NCBI GenBank assembly: GCA_019155205.2
Contig: JAHNZQ020000308.1
Location: 600,467-664,466 of the forward strand
Source of the DNA: Gracilaria vermiculophylla
Taxonomy: Eukaryota; Rhodophyta; Florideophyceae; Gracilariales; Gracilariaceae
Direction of reading: 5' to 3'
Length of the DNA stretch: 64,000 bases
A program made the position numbers and the translations under genes. The number at the start of each line of letters is the position of its first letter. Within the stretch, counting starts at the first letter, position 1. The notes beneath the pieces are model-generated. The model was given only the letters and a program-made list of their open reading frames with translations, was not told where the DNA came from and searched no databases. Below, in pieces: positions 21,983 through 32,020 of the stretch.

Positions 21983-22480
21983 CGTGGCTGCCACCGTTCC
22001 AGGCGCGCGTGCCACTGCAGCCGTGCCACAGCGTCTCGCGCGCCGCAAACGTCGCCCAGCGCTGGTCGCTCCGTGTCGCTACGCTCGCCCCCCACCTCTC
22101 CCACCCCCCTCACCGCCCCCCATCCCCCCAAACAAACGCACCACAACCACCCCCTCTGCCCCTCCGCCCCCCCACCCCGCCGTGCCCCCCCACTGCGCCT
22201 TTACCTTCCCTTCTCCGTCGCGCCCATTCCTTCTTACGCTTCCCACACCCCGCATCCTCCCACCCCCTCTCCTCACCCCCCATCCCCGCTCTTCTCCCCG
22301 CGCTGCCCTATCCATATATATCCCCCCACGCCCCCCACCGTTATAAGTTACTTTTGACTTTCTCTTATACCGCTCCCCGCCCCTTCCACCCCCTCTCCCC
22401 CGTCCACGCCCTCCCCCTTTGCATCCCCCGAAACCCGCGTGTGTAAGCCCCCTCCTCTCCCCCACCCCCGCCCCCTCCAC

Positions 22481-24682
22481 ATGTCTCGAGGTCCCCGCGA
22501 AGACTGGCGTCGCGCCTCCGGCTCCCTTAACAAGCGCTCCCGCCGCGCCGCCATCTTCGACGCCGCCGCGCGCAGCGCCGACTCCTTCTCCTCCGTCGCT
22601 GGTCGTTGGTCCCTGTCGCGTCGCCGTCGCTCCCGCGCCGCTTCCGACCACAAACGCCTTCGCAAGCGCCGTTCGTTCCACGCCTCCCAGAGAGCTCTCG
22701 ATGACGGCACCCCGTCGCTGCACACCAACACCCCTTTCGTCATCGCAACCACCGCTGACGAGCACCGCGCCCACCGCAACCACCCCGTCTCGTCCAGGCT
22801 CCCGTCCTATGGCAGCGACGGCCTCTCCGCCATCAGTCTGCGCGACCCGGACTCCCGCTATGCCCACCCCGCCCTCAGACCCACCTTTGACGCCTTGCGT
22901 CTTCTCCGCAAGATCCCCGACGTCATGGCCGGCTGGGTGCAAATCAAGTGCCCGACCGGCCCCGGCCGTCTCAGGTGGTCGACTTGGACCATGTTCTGGG
23001 CCGAGCTGCGTGGGGGCTACGTCCTGCTCACGCGCGACCACAACTCGCTAGCTGCCATGTCCGACGCCACCTGCCAGAACCCCGTCGACTACATCTTTGG
23101 CGCCGCCCACTGCCACATTTCGCGCATCATCTCGCGCTCGGGCGCCGTGCGCCTGCGCCTCTCGCGCACCGCCTCCCGCCGTCGCAACGACTCCGCCACA
23201 GCCACAAGTTCGGGAATCGCCGACGATGATGACCTCAACTACCGTCCCGTCGAGTCGGACGCTCGCCTTTCGGAGCGATCTGGAAAGAGCAGTGGCTCGG
23301 AGAAGCGCACTTTCGGATCGACCATGATGAGGATCATGAGCGGCAAGATGAAGGCCAAGCCTTCCACTTCGGAGCTTGCCATCTCCGAAGAGATCAGCGC
23401 CGAGCTCGTCATGAAGATCCCTAGCGCCCCGGAGGCCGACAAATGGGAATGGGCTTTGAGAAACACCACCCAGGCGTATGAATCGAAGCGTCTTGGCGAT
23501 TTTCAGCTCATTGACGTTCTCGGCGCTGGCGCCTTTGGCCGTGTGTACCTGGTCCATGATACTGTCAAGGGAGAGTACCTCGCGCTCAAGGTGCTGCAGA
23601 AGAGCTTGGTTTTCAGGGATAGGCTCCATTTTGAAAGTGCGGTTAATGAGCGTCTCACGTTAGAGCTTGTGCGGGGAAAACCGTTTATGGCTCAGCTACG
23701 ATACGCGTTTCAGACTGCGTCATGCCTGTATCTTGTCACAGACTTCTACGAGGGCGGCGATCTGTTTTCTTTTCTACGAGCGCATCATAAGGATGTGAAA
23801 GAGAGTCAGGCAATTCGCATCATTGCAGAAGTTATTTTGGCTCTACAGAGTATGCACGACATGGGGATCGTGTACAGAGATCTCAAGCCGGAAAATGTGC
23901 TGCTGGATTACGAGGGACACGTTCGCTTGGCCGATCTGGGGCTGGCAAAATTACTTAACCGCGACAACGACTACTTGACCAAGACTATTTGCGGCTCACT
24001 GTCTTATGCCGCCCCGGAGATGTTGAGCGAGAAGCAGTATGGCATTGCGTTTGATATGTGGACTTTGGGCGTCTTCATATATCAGGTGCTAACTGGCGAA
24101 ATGCCGTTTGAGACGGAAAATAGGAGCCGCCAGGAAATACTGGAAGATCAACGAAAGGCTGAAATTCCTGTGAATGGTCTGTCAGACGAAGGCTATTCAT
24201 TGGTTTGCGCGCTGCTGCGCCCTAACCCGCTCCGACGTCCAACGTGCCCAGAGCTGAGAGACTACCCGATTTTTGCAAATATCGATTGGGATGAGCTCAT
24301 GCGCAAGCGACCACACCCAAATTCAGTGAAGGATGTTATGGAAAAAATATCGTTGCAGGCGAGGAGTCGGGAGAAGGAGGGACCCACGACGGAGAACGTT
24401 GGGGGCGAAAGCGGTATGTACTTGCTGCGCAACTTCGACCCCGGGGAGTGGTCCGACATGTCTTTCAGTGATGTGTCGGATGGTTGTTCTACGGCAAGCT
24501 TTTTCAAACCGAATTTCAACGTCATCGACGAGTTGCCAAACATGACCAGATGGATTCCCGGTTGGAGTTTTACTGCTGACAATGTCGTGCCCTTGTCGAA
24601 ACCGCAGCTAGCCGTGCCGCAATTAGGCAGGAAGCCTGTGTCTCGGAACGCGCGACGCTTATCGGAAAAAGCATATCGTTAG
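22481..24682 (+). CDS. PH-domain AGC-type protein kinase 1 (DLG variant)
   Basis: ATG 22481 gives 733 residues; the open frame extends 14 codons upstream only from a GTG. Order: Arg-rich N-terminus (1-100); PH-like domain split by an insertion, with strands near 148-195 and the closing Trp-containing helix near 311-333 (DKWEWALRNT); Ser/Arg-rich loop between; kinase domain about 340-600; tail to 733. Visible kinase elements: GAGAFG loop (348-353), Lys370, helix-C Glu390, YRDLKPEN with Asp467, DLG instead of DFG (485-487), TKTICGS activation segment, APE (511-513). Similarity to AGC kinases is clear, and PH plus AGC order recalls Akt. No canonical FxxFSY tail motif is seen. It is paralogous to the kinase at 51071-52684. 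Likely lipid-recruited signalling kinase; substrate unknown. Confidence 0.85.
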   Translation: MSRGPREDWRRASGSLNKRSRRAAIFDAAARSADSFSSVAGRWSLSRRRRSRAASDHKRLRKRRSFHASQRALDDGTPSLHTNTPFVIATTADEHRAHRNHPVSSRLPSYGSDGLSAISLRDPDSRYAHPALRPTFDALRLLRKIPDVMAGWVQIKCPTGPGRLRWSTWTMFWAELRGGYVLLTRDHNSLAAMSDATCQNPVDYIFGAAHCHISRIISRSGAVRLRLSRTASRRRNDSATATSSGIADDDDLNYRPVESDARLSERSGKSSGSEKRTFGSTMMRIMSGKMKAKPSTSELAISEEISAELVMKIPSAPEADKWEWALRNTTQAYESKRLGDFQLIDVLGAGAFGRVYLVHDTVKGEYLALKVLQKSLVFRDRLHFESAVNERLTLELVRGKPFMAQLRYAFQTASCLYLVTDFYEGGDLFSFLRAHHKDVKESQAIRIIAEVILALQSMHDMGIVYRDLKPENVLLDYEGHVRLADLGLAKLLNRDNDYLTKTICGSLSYAAPEMLSEKQYGIAFDMWTLGVFIYQVLTGEMPFETENRSRQEILEDQRKAEIPVNGLSDEGYSLVCALLRPNPLRRPTCPELRDYPIFANIDWDELMRKRPHPNSVKDVMEKISLQARSREKEGPTTENVGGESGMYLLRNFDPGEWSDMSFSDVSDGCSTASFFKPNFNVIDELPNMTRWIPGWSFTADNVVPLSKPQLAVPQLGRKPVSRNARRLSEKAYR

Positions 24683-24833
24683 CGTTTGGAACGTTGCGAC
24701 TCGATGCTTGGAATACATGTGACATGCCGACCTTTCGACGAACAATGTACATAAGTTGACAGGAGAAAAGAAGAAAAAAAAGGACAAAATTGACCAGCGC
24801 TTGGAATGCAATTCTGTGCTGCACGTGATTAGC

Positions 24834-25118
24834 TTAACGTCTTCGGTCTTGAAGAGCGTTGGCAGCTCTCTTTAGACACGCGGTGCCCAACTCAGAGGGC
24901 GTGAGGGTTGCGTTTTCAACGGCGGTTGCTTTTGCTGCAGCTGCGGAGTTAACCATTGTAGGATCAGATAGCGAAGCAGACCGGTTGCCAAAGTGGAAAC
25001 GGAAAGCGTTACATTTTTGAAGGGTACACGACCTCCGGGGAGTTCTAGTTTTCGGCAGTGCTTTATTCGGGGATAGGGAGAAGGAACGGCGTAGTTTGCG
25101 TGCTGGCGGCCTTGGCAT
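24834..25118 (-). CDS. possible small basic protein (94 aa)
   Basis: ATG-started frame of 94 codons lying tail-to-tail with kinase 1. It is rich in Arg, Lys, Ser and Ala (KLRRSFSLSPNKALPKTRTP). No domain is recognised. It could be a short gene, or chance in a moderately GC-rich stretch. The next ~4 kb upstream of it has no better candidate. Confidence 0.25.
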   Translation of the reverse strand: MPRPPARKLRRSFSLSPNKALPKTRTPRRSCTLQKCNAFRFHFGNRSASLSDPTMVNSAAAAKATAVENATLTPSELGTACLKRAANALQDRRR

Positions 25119-26403
25119 TACGTGAGCTAGATAACTGAGAGAGGTTCAGTTCTCACCACGATGAAGTTTCACCAAAGAGCTTCGCGATTTCCATTGAAGA
25201 ATCTAATTTCCTACGTACTTGATGTTGCAAGTAGCCTGTTTGAGTCGAACGGCGTTCCTCCCTCTCCCCTTCCCCCCCCCCCCTTCATCCATCCGCTTCC
25301 CCCTTCCCCCTGATGTTTCGTCTACAAACTGCGGTGTAGTAGGTGTGAGCATGATGAACATGATGTCTTGCAAGGACATCGCGTGTGTGGACAGTTATTC
25401 TCGGCGGCTCGGGAGACCGACCGCAATGACCTCGCGGATGTTGGACGAGGGTCATTCATGACATTTCGTTCGCTGTGATCACTATGTGTTTAATGGAACC
25501 ACTCATCATTGGCCCTCAAAAGATTCTGCACAACTGCCTTTCATTGGACACCGGCACCAAGTTCCATTCAGGTCGGAGCCGAGTTTCGAATTCAGCTCTA
25601 GTTCTGGAATGAAAAATGCCAAGGTATTCGGGGTGCGGATGACCCTGTAACTTTTGGTACATACTCGTGTAGCGGCTCCAGTACAACGCCAGTTGTAGAT
25701 GCTTTCGTTCGCAAAGGAAGCTGAAACATATGCTCGGCGAGTGATCTCTTCGCTGCCGGAGTGCTCACGCGGCACTCGAGTGCTTTTGCTGTTGCCCGGC
25801 CGTTGGCTTAATAGTTCTGCGCTTTGATTGAGTTGTTCTCTTCGGCGACGCGAACATTCCACGCGTCACGCAGCGCCCGTGGTGACCGTCGCGGCACTTG
25901 GGCAGCTGGCGCTGCGGATCTCGGTGGTGACGAAAACACCACGGCGCTCCGCCGCCGGAGGTTCAAAAGGGGGGGGATGGCGTTGGTGGAATGTCTAAAA
26001 TTGGCTTGGAATATACGAAGGGTGACTGCATTATAATCCCGCCTCAACGATTATCTGTCTTGACAGAGAAGCTCTTGACAGTTGGATCAACCGCGCGCGC
26101 GAAACCACGACAGCCTCTCGGAGGCCCCTGTCAACGCGATGGAAGCGTTCACGTACACATGCCCGCTGCGCATGTGCATTGCTCTCAAGACATGATATCC
26201 GCACCGCACCCGGCGAAAACTTCGTATAGAATCTTGCGAGTGTCAGCTGTCGCTGTCCCCATGTGGAACTGTGGTGACTTCTGAGCGCACGAAGGCCTTA
26301 AAACGTTGCGTTCTGCACGAATATACCGTGAGACGTTTTCGATCCGCATTTCGTTCACGAATTTCTTCCACAGAGCTGCGGATCCTCAATTAAACAAGTC
26401 CAG

Positions 26404-26967
26404 TTACTTTGCCTTGCTTTCCCGCGCTTTGATTTCTCCATTATACAGCGCTTCGTTGCGCCTTACTCGCGGGTCTCCTTGATCCTTGCGTGTCTCAGAC
26501 ACGAATTTACCAAAGCTACAACCATGGGGGGTTGGAGGGACCTCCCACGTTCTAACGCCCGCTGCGCGTGAAGGAATGGCCTCGCGATGGGGCTGAAAGC
26601 AAATGAGTGTCTGCAAAGTTGCACTGTCCCTTCCGGGAGACCAATCAGAGATTTCAAGCGCATCAGGTCGTAGGTTTTTCCCCGTCGCTTCGAGATGTGT
26701 CGAGACCGATGTTTCGCAGCACGACTCGAGCGAGAGTGTGACTTTCGCCGGAGAAAACTGTGCGCAAGTGCAAAAAAAGGTCAAAGACTGCGCGCCAATG
26801 GAGCGCGTGAAGACGTTCAATTGATGTTGCCGGATGAAAGATAAAACTGCTCTCCGGGTGGAGCCATGACTTGTGTTTCCTCGCGTGTCACCAATTAGTC
26901 CTGTGAGCGATACCAACGCATTCAAAGTTGTTGTGGCGCGTACATCTCGTGGCGGGGTATGGTACAT
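26404..26967 (-). CDS. unrecognised ORF (187 aa), doubtful
   Basis: ATG-started frame without recognisable domain, signal peptide or repeat. The amino-acid mix looks random (many Ser, Thr, Arg, Cys) and no codon bias is evident. Listed because it is the longest frame between 24683 and 29381. It may be a chance frame. Confidence 0.2.
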   Translation of the reverse strand: MYHTPPRDVRATTTLNALVSLTGLIGDTRGNTSHGSTRRAVLSFIRQHQLNVFTRSIGAQSLTFFCTCAQFSPAKVTLSLESCCETSVSTHLEATGKNLRPDALEISDWSPGRDSATLQTLICFQPHREAIPSRAAGVRTWEVPPTPHGCSFGKFVSETRKDQGDPRVRRNEALYNGEIKARESKAK

Positions 26968-29381
26968 TAAAACTAATCAGTCCAAAGAAAACTCAAGACC
27001 GATGACTTTATGTTTTGGCTTGGTCACAGCCGTTCTTCATTGCGTTGACCACACACACGCGCAAAACTCGACCAAGCTCGTAAACTGATAAAAAAATCTC
27101 GTGGCTTGATAATACACAGCACAAGCTCAAACTATCTGATGCACCAGTCTACGCGACATTCGCTAACATCATCACATAAGAATCGATGCTATTTTGACGC
27201 AAGAGCCTGACCGAGACCTGTGTACTTTACAAATGGCGAGGCTCTTACACGAATAAGCAAAGCCTTAGATTCCTATACATGCTTAATATTGGTCTTGAGC
27301 ACCGCGTTTGATATCCTTTTTTTCAAGTGAAAAGGTTTATGAAAAGTCTTGATACCGAGAGCCAGTCTGTTCACCAAACTCCCAGGGTCGTATCAAGCTG
27401 CGTTTCGTGAAAGTTGTTCGTATGGTAAATTTAGTTGTATGCGGCGAACGACAACACTACCTTAAAAGAGAGGCCCGGCAGGCAGCGTCAAACACATGTT
27501 CGCATTGAACCATCCTGATATGTGTACGTGTGTGAGATATATGAACCATCTTTCTGCATCTCATGGGAGATGGCTGCGTTGAAACATTGCGAGCATACAA
27601 AGACTGCATGGCATGCGTTTTCAAAATTTTAAACTTCAGTGTAAATATGCTCATAGATTACCTATGTAAAGCGAACACACACTGGTGGAGAAGAGCTGAG
27701 CATGAAGTGCATCAGTCACTCCCTCACACTTCAGCTGAGGTGAGGGTCACTGTGGTACTTTATTCCCCGAAAATCATATATAGTTACATCCAGTCCAATG
27801 ATTCTCTTCAAGGTCGCTTGATCAACAATGTTTGCCCGAAAAAGCTTTCGATTTAAAGAGAATTCTTTTTCCTATTTTGCAGTCATAAAGTAATCAAAAA
27901 GTACTTTGCAAGAGCCAGCCTTCCATAAGTGGCATATACTTTACAAAGTGAACAAAACTGACAAGTCCAAAACCGTTATCAAAAAGTGTTTTAACGCGGT
28001 TTGATGGACCACAGTACAGCAAACCCGTCCAACATCTCCTCCATCACTGTTCCAACATCTGAGTAAAACGGTTTTTTTTCTAGTATCTCTGCCATATTTT
28101 TAAAAAAAGCTCTTTCTGATAAAGAGAAAGTATTTATACTCACTCTGCTTCACGACGGACTTGGCCAAAAAAAATCACTAAACATACAGAACGATCAAAA
28201 AGAACTGTACAAAATGATTCAAACTACACAAACACATCCAAAACGTTCATATACTAAGCAAACAAAAAAGCATATACTCGAAACATGGATCAGAGACATT
28301 ATTCGCATCATATATAGCAATATCAGGTGATTATTGCTCAAACAACATAAGAAAAGATACACATCTTTGGAAAATGAAACAAAGAAGTACAAGTAGTGTA
28401 AATATTCGGAATTTTAAATATATAATGATGATAGTCGGCCATGATGATGAAATACATGAAAAAAATCATTAAATTGCGGTTATTCATTTTGCAAAAAAGT
28501 TCTTGCAGACTGAAGCTATCGATTGGAAAAAAATTTGGGATGAAAAGAAGCTGAAATCAGACAGGCTAGATAGAAAGTTTTGGACACAATAGAAGGGGTC
28601 AGGGCTATCGATTGGTTCGTTACAGAGCAAAAGAACTTTTTGGCTTTACTGAATTTCGTGGACTGAATTTAAATTTCACATGGTAACGTACTGTCTTGTT
28701 TGTTTAATTACCTACTTTATTTGTTCTGTCTTAATCTATGTAAATTTAGGAGTACCAAGGTTTCCAAGTATGGTGGAGAATTGGCTATGAGACCGGAGAG
28801 TACTTTACATTTGCATTACTGGATTTTTTGTATTTCGGGGACTTAAAACGAAGGGTACTGTAGTGTCTGTGCACTTGATGTGGATCTGAGCTGATTTTCA
28901 GAACAGCATAAATCAAGAGAACAGAAGACTTATCGGGCGCGGGTCGGGAGATCTAACCACGATCATGAGCGAGGTCATGCAGAACACGACATTTAGAGAT
29001 GAGCCCTTACGCATGGCATCTTATTGTGTAACGTAATGACGATTCTCTTTACAGAACCGACTCCACCACTGTTCACTTCGTGGAGCAATTTTCTAGACGT
29101 TCTTGATGGATCTCGACTTCTGTAGTGAAATATCCATTTACAATACACGAACGAAGGGTGAACGAATTCATGAAAAGGATTTTGTAATATTTCCTGGGTC
29201 TACCCTTGTGATCATCTTCCTACATGTCGTTTTTTGTTAGTCTACTTGGACACTCGACGACTTTGCCAGAAAGTGTTTGCGAGTTCAAGACTTTCTCATT
29301 CCCTGACAGTAGTCCTCGTTTTACAACATCTTGCTACCTCAAGGTGTCTCTCGGAAGTATGAACCTTCGATGTCAGACAAG

Positions 29382-31379
29382 CTATTCCATGCAAGACTGA
29401 TATGCCACTGAGTCATCTGAGTATGAGCTTGACTTTTTCGGCGCCCTTCCCTGTTTGATGGATCCAGTTGCACCCAAGTTCATGCGATCGCCATATTGTT
29501 GACAGGCAGTGAATGTTTTCCTTATTAGACTGGCCGATCGATTCACGGGATACCATCTGTTTTGCCCGGGATACTCAGTGCTTGGTTCAGAGCGAGGAGT
29601 GTGCTTGGATTCCAATGGTTCCACTGTGTCGGTTGCTATTTGTTCGTGACTTTCAGAGTTGATGTCGACGTTCGACATTGATATACAGAACGATGATCTG
29701 CTTCCGAATCCACTTCCGGTAAAGGTACGAGAGCCATACGGTATACTGTCAGAGAACATGTTTCGCATTGCATGCGCAGTGTCAAATATCCAAGTCTTAA
29801 CAAATATCGTTGTCTTCTTGAAGTATGCATCATATGGCGTCTTGAAGTTCAAAGCTCGTTTCTTTTCTACGAATATAAGAGAGAATGTGATAACGTAGAG
29901 AATGTGACTCATAATCGTGATCATAACTGGCTTGGTCAGCATTACTGGGCGAAACACATATTGATAGTAGCGACACCCGGCTGTAAACAGCAGAATCACT
30001 TGTACAGCCTCCGCTCGAGAGGGTCGAAGACAGGATATCAAAATCTGCGCCAAGAACAAGAGGAGAAATGCCAAACTGTTGATGAACAAAAGTGCGACGA
30101 GAATTGTTTCATTGACTTCTTGGCATACCCCTAGAATTTCTCGACCAAAAAATACTGACATAAGCAAACAAAGGAAGCTTTCGGCTGTAAAGAGGCCGGA
30201 CCCGCAAAGCACTATGTCATAAACTGAAAGACAGCGAATCATACCATTCGCGAAACGAAGCAACATCAGGAAGGGTATGAATGGAACCATCATGCTGATG
30301 TCCCATACAATTTTTCCCAGAATGCTTTCTCCCGACCCTGGAATGATTTGCTCCATCTCTGTGGAAAGACGGTCGTCAAATAACAAAGCTCTTTGAAATC
30401 CATGGGTAACTGGACCCAGAATCTGGGCTGACTTGGAGAGGACACCGACAGCAGTGTCTGGGAAATACTCCCTCCCTCGTGCTTCTAACCAGTGAGTAAA
30501 TCCAGCGGACCTAAGCTTGTTCTCGAGATCCCTGTGTCTCGCGGTCATAGATTCATATGCTTCTTTGAGCCTGTCAAGCTGGTCTGACAATGCCTTTGTT
30601 TGACTCTGAACCCGTTTTATGCCGACATCCGGAGGGTTTGAGTGACGTCGAAAGTCAGACAACTCCTTTCGTGTCTGCAGTTTTTGCTTGATCTCATCCT
30701 CTCTCTTACGAGATGCATCTTCGATCTCTTCCCTCAAGTTTTTGAGAAGCTCGTTTTCAGTGGTCACGTCGTTTTCCAAGTGAGCAACATCTTTCAAACG
30801 TTTTCTGAGGCGATTTCTGAGCCACTTAACGAGTTTAATCGTCGCAACTCGAAGTTTTTGTTCTTCAATATCTAGGGCCTGTTCGTGATTATGATGCTGG
30901 TGATGGTGACTTCCATCTTCTGTGTTGTTCTGTGTCCCGTGCTCCAGCTGTTCGTCGTCATAGCTAATTGGGAAACCTGACGATGTATCAACGCCCGCGT
31001 GCGAAGTAGTCGGGTTTCCATAGCTTTCTGTCAAATCTTCATGGACGGCAGCAGTAGAACTTCCATTCTCCCTTCCGGTTGTAGCCACTTTTGCGTTTGA
31101 ACTTCGTCCTCTTGGGTTACTTTTCGGTTGCATAAGTTTAGTGACGACAGTATGTTGTCGAAAGTGTTGACCTCTTGTGCTTTCTTCGTCCACTTCCAAC
31201 TCTCCACTTTTATCTCGCTGATGGTCAAATGCAGATAGTTTGTTGCTGTGATGCGTGTTCGAGTGCGGCGTAACGGGTTGGTCTACTACACCGGATGTTT
31301 CGGCTCTGTGTGGAGTGGAAGTGCAGGGCTTGATAAGCAGGGTGGCGAAGAGAATGATGGTGAAAAATCTTACATTCAT
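29382..31379 (-). CDS. secretory-pathway coiled-coil multispan membrane protein 1
   Basis: ATG 31379 gives 665 residues. The frame is open further upstream only from a TTG, and starting at this ATG exposes a signal peptide (MNVRFFTIILFATLLIKP). Order: signal peptide 1-22; long polar region with a His-rich patch (SHHHQHHNHE, near 165-175); coiled coil about 200-305 (ENDVTTENELLKNLREEIED); a short GFTHWLEARGREYFPD block; then about five hydrophobic segments between roughly 360 and 540; polar C-terminal tail to 665. Family not recognised. The gene just upstream (32021-33469, same strand) has the same architecture and a matching Trp-Leu-Glu...Phe-Pro block, so the two are paralogues. Probably in the ER or another endomembrane. 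Function unknown. Confidence 0.7.
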   Translation of the reverse strand: MNVRFFTIILFATLLIKPCTSTPHRAETSGVVDQPVTPHSNTHHSNKLSAFDHQRDKSGELEVDEESTRGQHFRQHTVVTKLMQPKSNPRGRSSNAKVATTGRENGSSTAAVHEDLTESYGNPTTSHAGVDTSSGFPISYDDEQLEHGTQNNTEDGSHHHQHHNHEQALDIEEQKLRVATIKLVKWLRNRLRKRLKDVAHLENDVTTENELLKNLREEIEDASRKREDEIKQKLQTRKELSDFRRHSNPPDVGIKRVQSQTKALSDQLDRLKEAYESMTARHRDLENKLRSAGFTHWLEARGREYFPDTAVGVLSKSAQILGPVTHGFQRALLFDDRLSTEMEQIIPGSGESILGKIVWDISMMVPFIPFLMLLRFANGMIRCLSVYDIVLCGSGLFTAESFLCLLMSVFFGREILGVCQEVNETILVALLFINSLAFLLLFLAQILISCLRPSRAEAVQVILLFTAGCRYYQYVFRPVMLTKPVMITIMSHILYVITFSLIFVEKKRALNFKTPYDAYFKKTTIFVKTWIFDTAHAMRNMFSDSIPYGSRTFTGSGFGSRSSFCISMSNVDINSESHEQIATDTVEPLESKHTPRSEPSTEYPGQNRWYPVNRSASLIRKTFTACQQYGDRMNLGATGSIKQGRAPKKSSSYSDDSVAYQSCME

Positions 31380-32020
31380 GCTAAAAGCCTGGTTGGTATC
31401 ACTTTCAGGAGCATGGCCTGAATACGGAATGCGTGTGAATATCTGTCGACGCTGTTGACCACGGCTGAGGCAGAGAAAAGTCGATGTGGCCAGTGAAAGT
31501 GGTCTTTTGAAGGAGTGTAGTGACAACGTCGTAAGCACCTGGAAGGACAATCATTCTGGCTGCCTCGACTGATACGTCCCCGTATGGTCAAATTGAAGAA
31601 GGGGCATTGTCGGTGCTCAGTACAGCACTTCGAATTGAAGAAACCCGTTTATCTTTTTAAGCAGCTACTCTGAAATGAACAGCGTAATTCATGGAAATAT
31701 CTAAAATGCGCACACCATCATTTTTTTAAGCAGAAGACTGCAAGACAGTATCTCCCCAGGGTAGCAGCCACAGTTGTGGTTCGATAGTGTCTCTTGGTTA
31801 CGATATGATAGAACTGGAACGACCCGGGCCTGGAGCAAACCTGGCTTGGAAGACACAGACGTCTGAAGCCATATCTGCGAATCGGAGCTCCAACCTGAGG
31901 GTCAAAGAAGAATACATGTCTTGCTCGTCAAAGGAAATAATGGTCAAGTTATCTCAGCAGTGCAATAAAGTTGCATACATGGTTAGTAGATCAGGTTCAA
32001 TAATAGCAGATCTCAGCAAA
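31380..32020. other. spacer between the two paralogues
   Basis: 641 bases between two same-strand genes. It should contain the 3' end of the gene at 32021 and the promoter of the gene at 29382. I see no further gene. Confidence 0.4.

Larger units (their letters stand above)
20623..22480. promoter_or_regulatory. GC-rich divergent promoter between UTP20 and PH-AGC kinase 1
   Basis: An 1.86 kb region between two divergent genes. From about 20700 to 22050 it is extremely G+C- and CpG-rich, with GCGC and CGCCGC runs. From about 22085 to 22480 it changes to a C-rich, G-poor strand (runs of CCCC and CCACC) leading to the kinase ATG. A TATA-like word lies at about 22311-22319, and another AT patch (TTATAAGTTAC) at about 22341. 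Long open frames here on both strands are composition artefacts. The layout suggests a bidirectional CpG-island-like promoter with a pyrimidine-rich leader for the plus-strand gene. Confidence 0.5.
24683..29381. other. 4.7 kb gene-poor region
   Basis: Apart from the two doubtful frames listed (24834-25118, 26404-26967), I see no gene. Composition shifts from about 50% GC (to about 26950) to strongly AT-rich (about 27000-29300, with many A and T runs). A C-run sits near 25270. No tRNA-like, rRNA-like or LTR-like sequence was recognised. Confidence 0.5.

Noticed and set aside
21343..22146. Several 110-270 codon Ala/Arg-rich frames on both strands in the UTP20/kinase promoter
   Set aside because: Extreme GC content makes stop codons rare; the frames have no domains and all six frames are open together.
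22079..23041. 320-codon minus-strand frame over kinase 1 start
   Set aside because: Gly/Arg/Ala-rich shadow of C-rich leader and GC-rich coding sequence; it overlaps a well-supported kinase gene.
31380..31550. 57-residue N-terminal extension of the membrane protein at 29382
   Set aside because: Begins at TTG with no ATG, and would bury a clear signal peptide that starts at ATG 31379.
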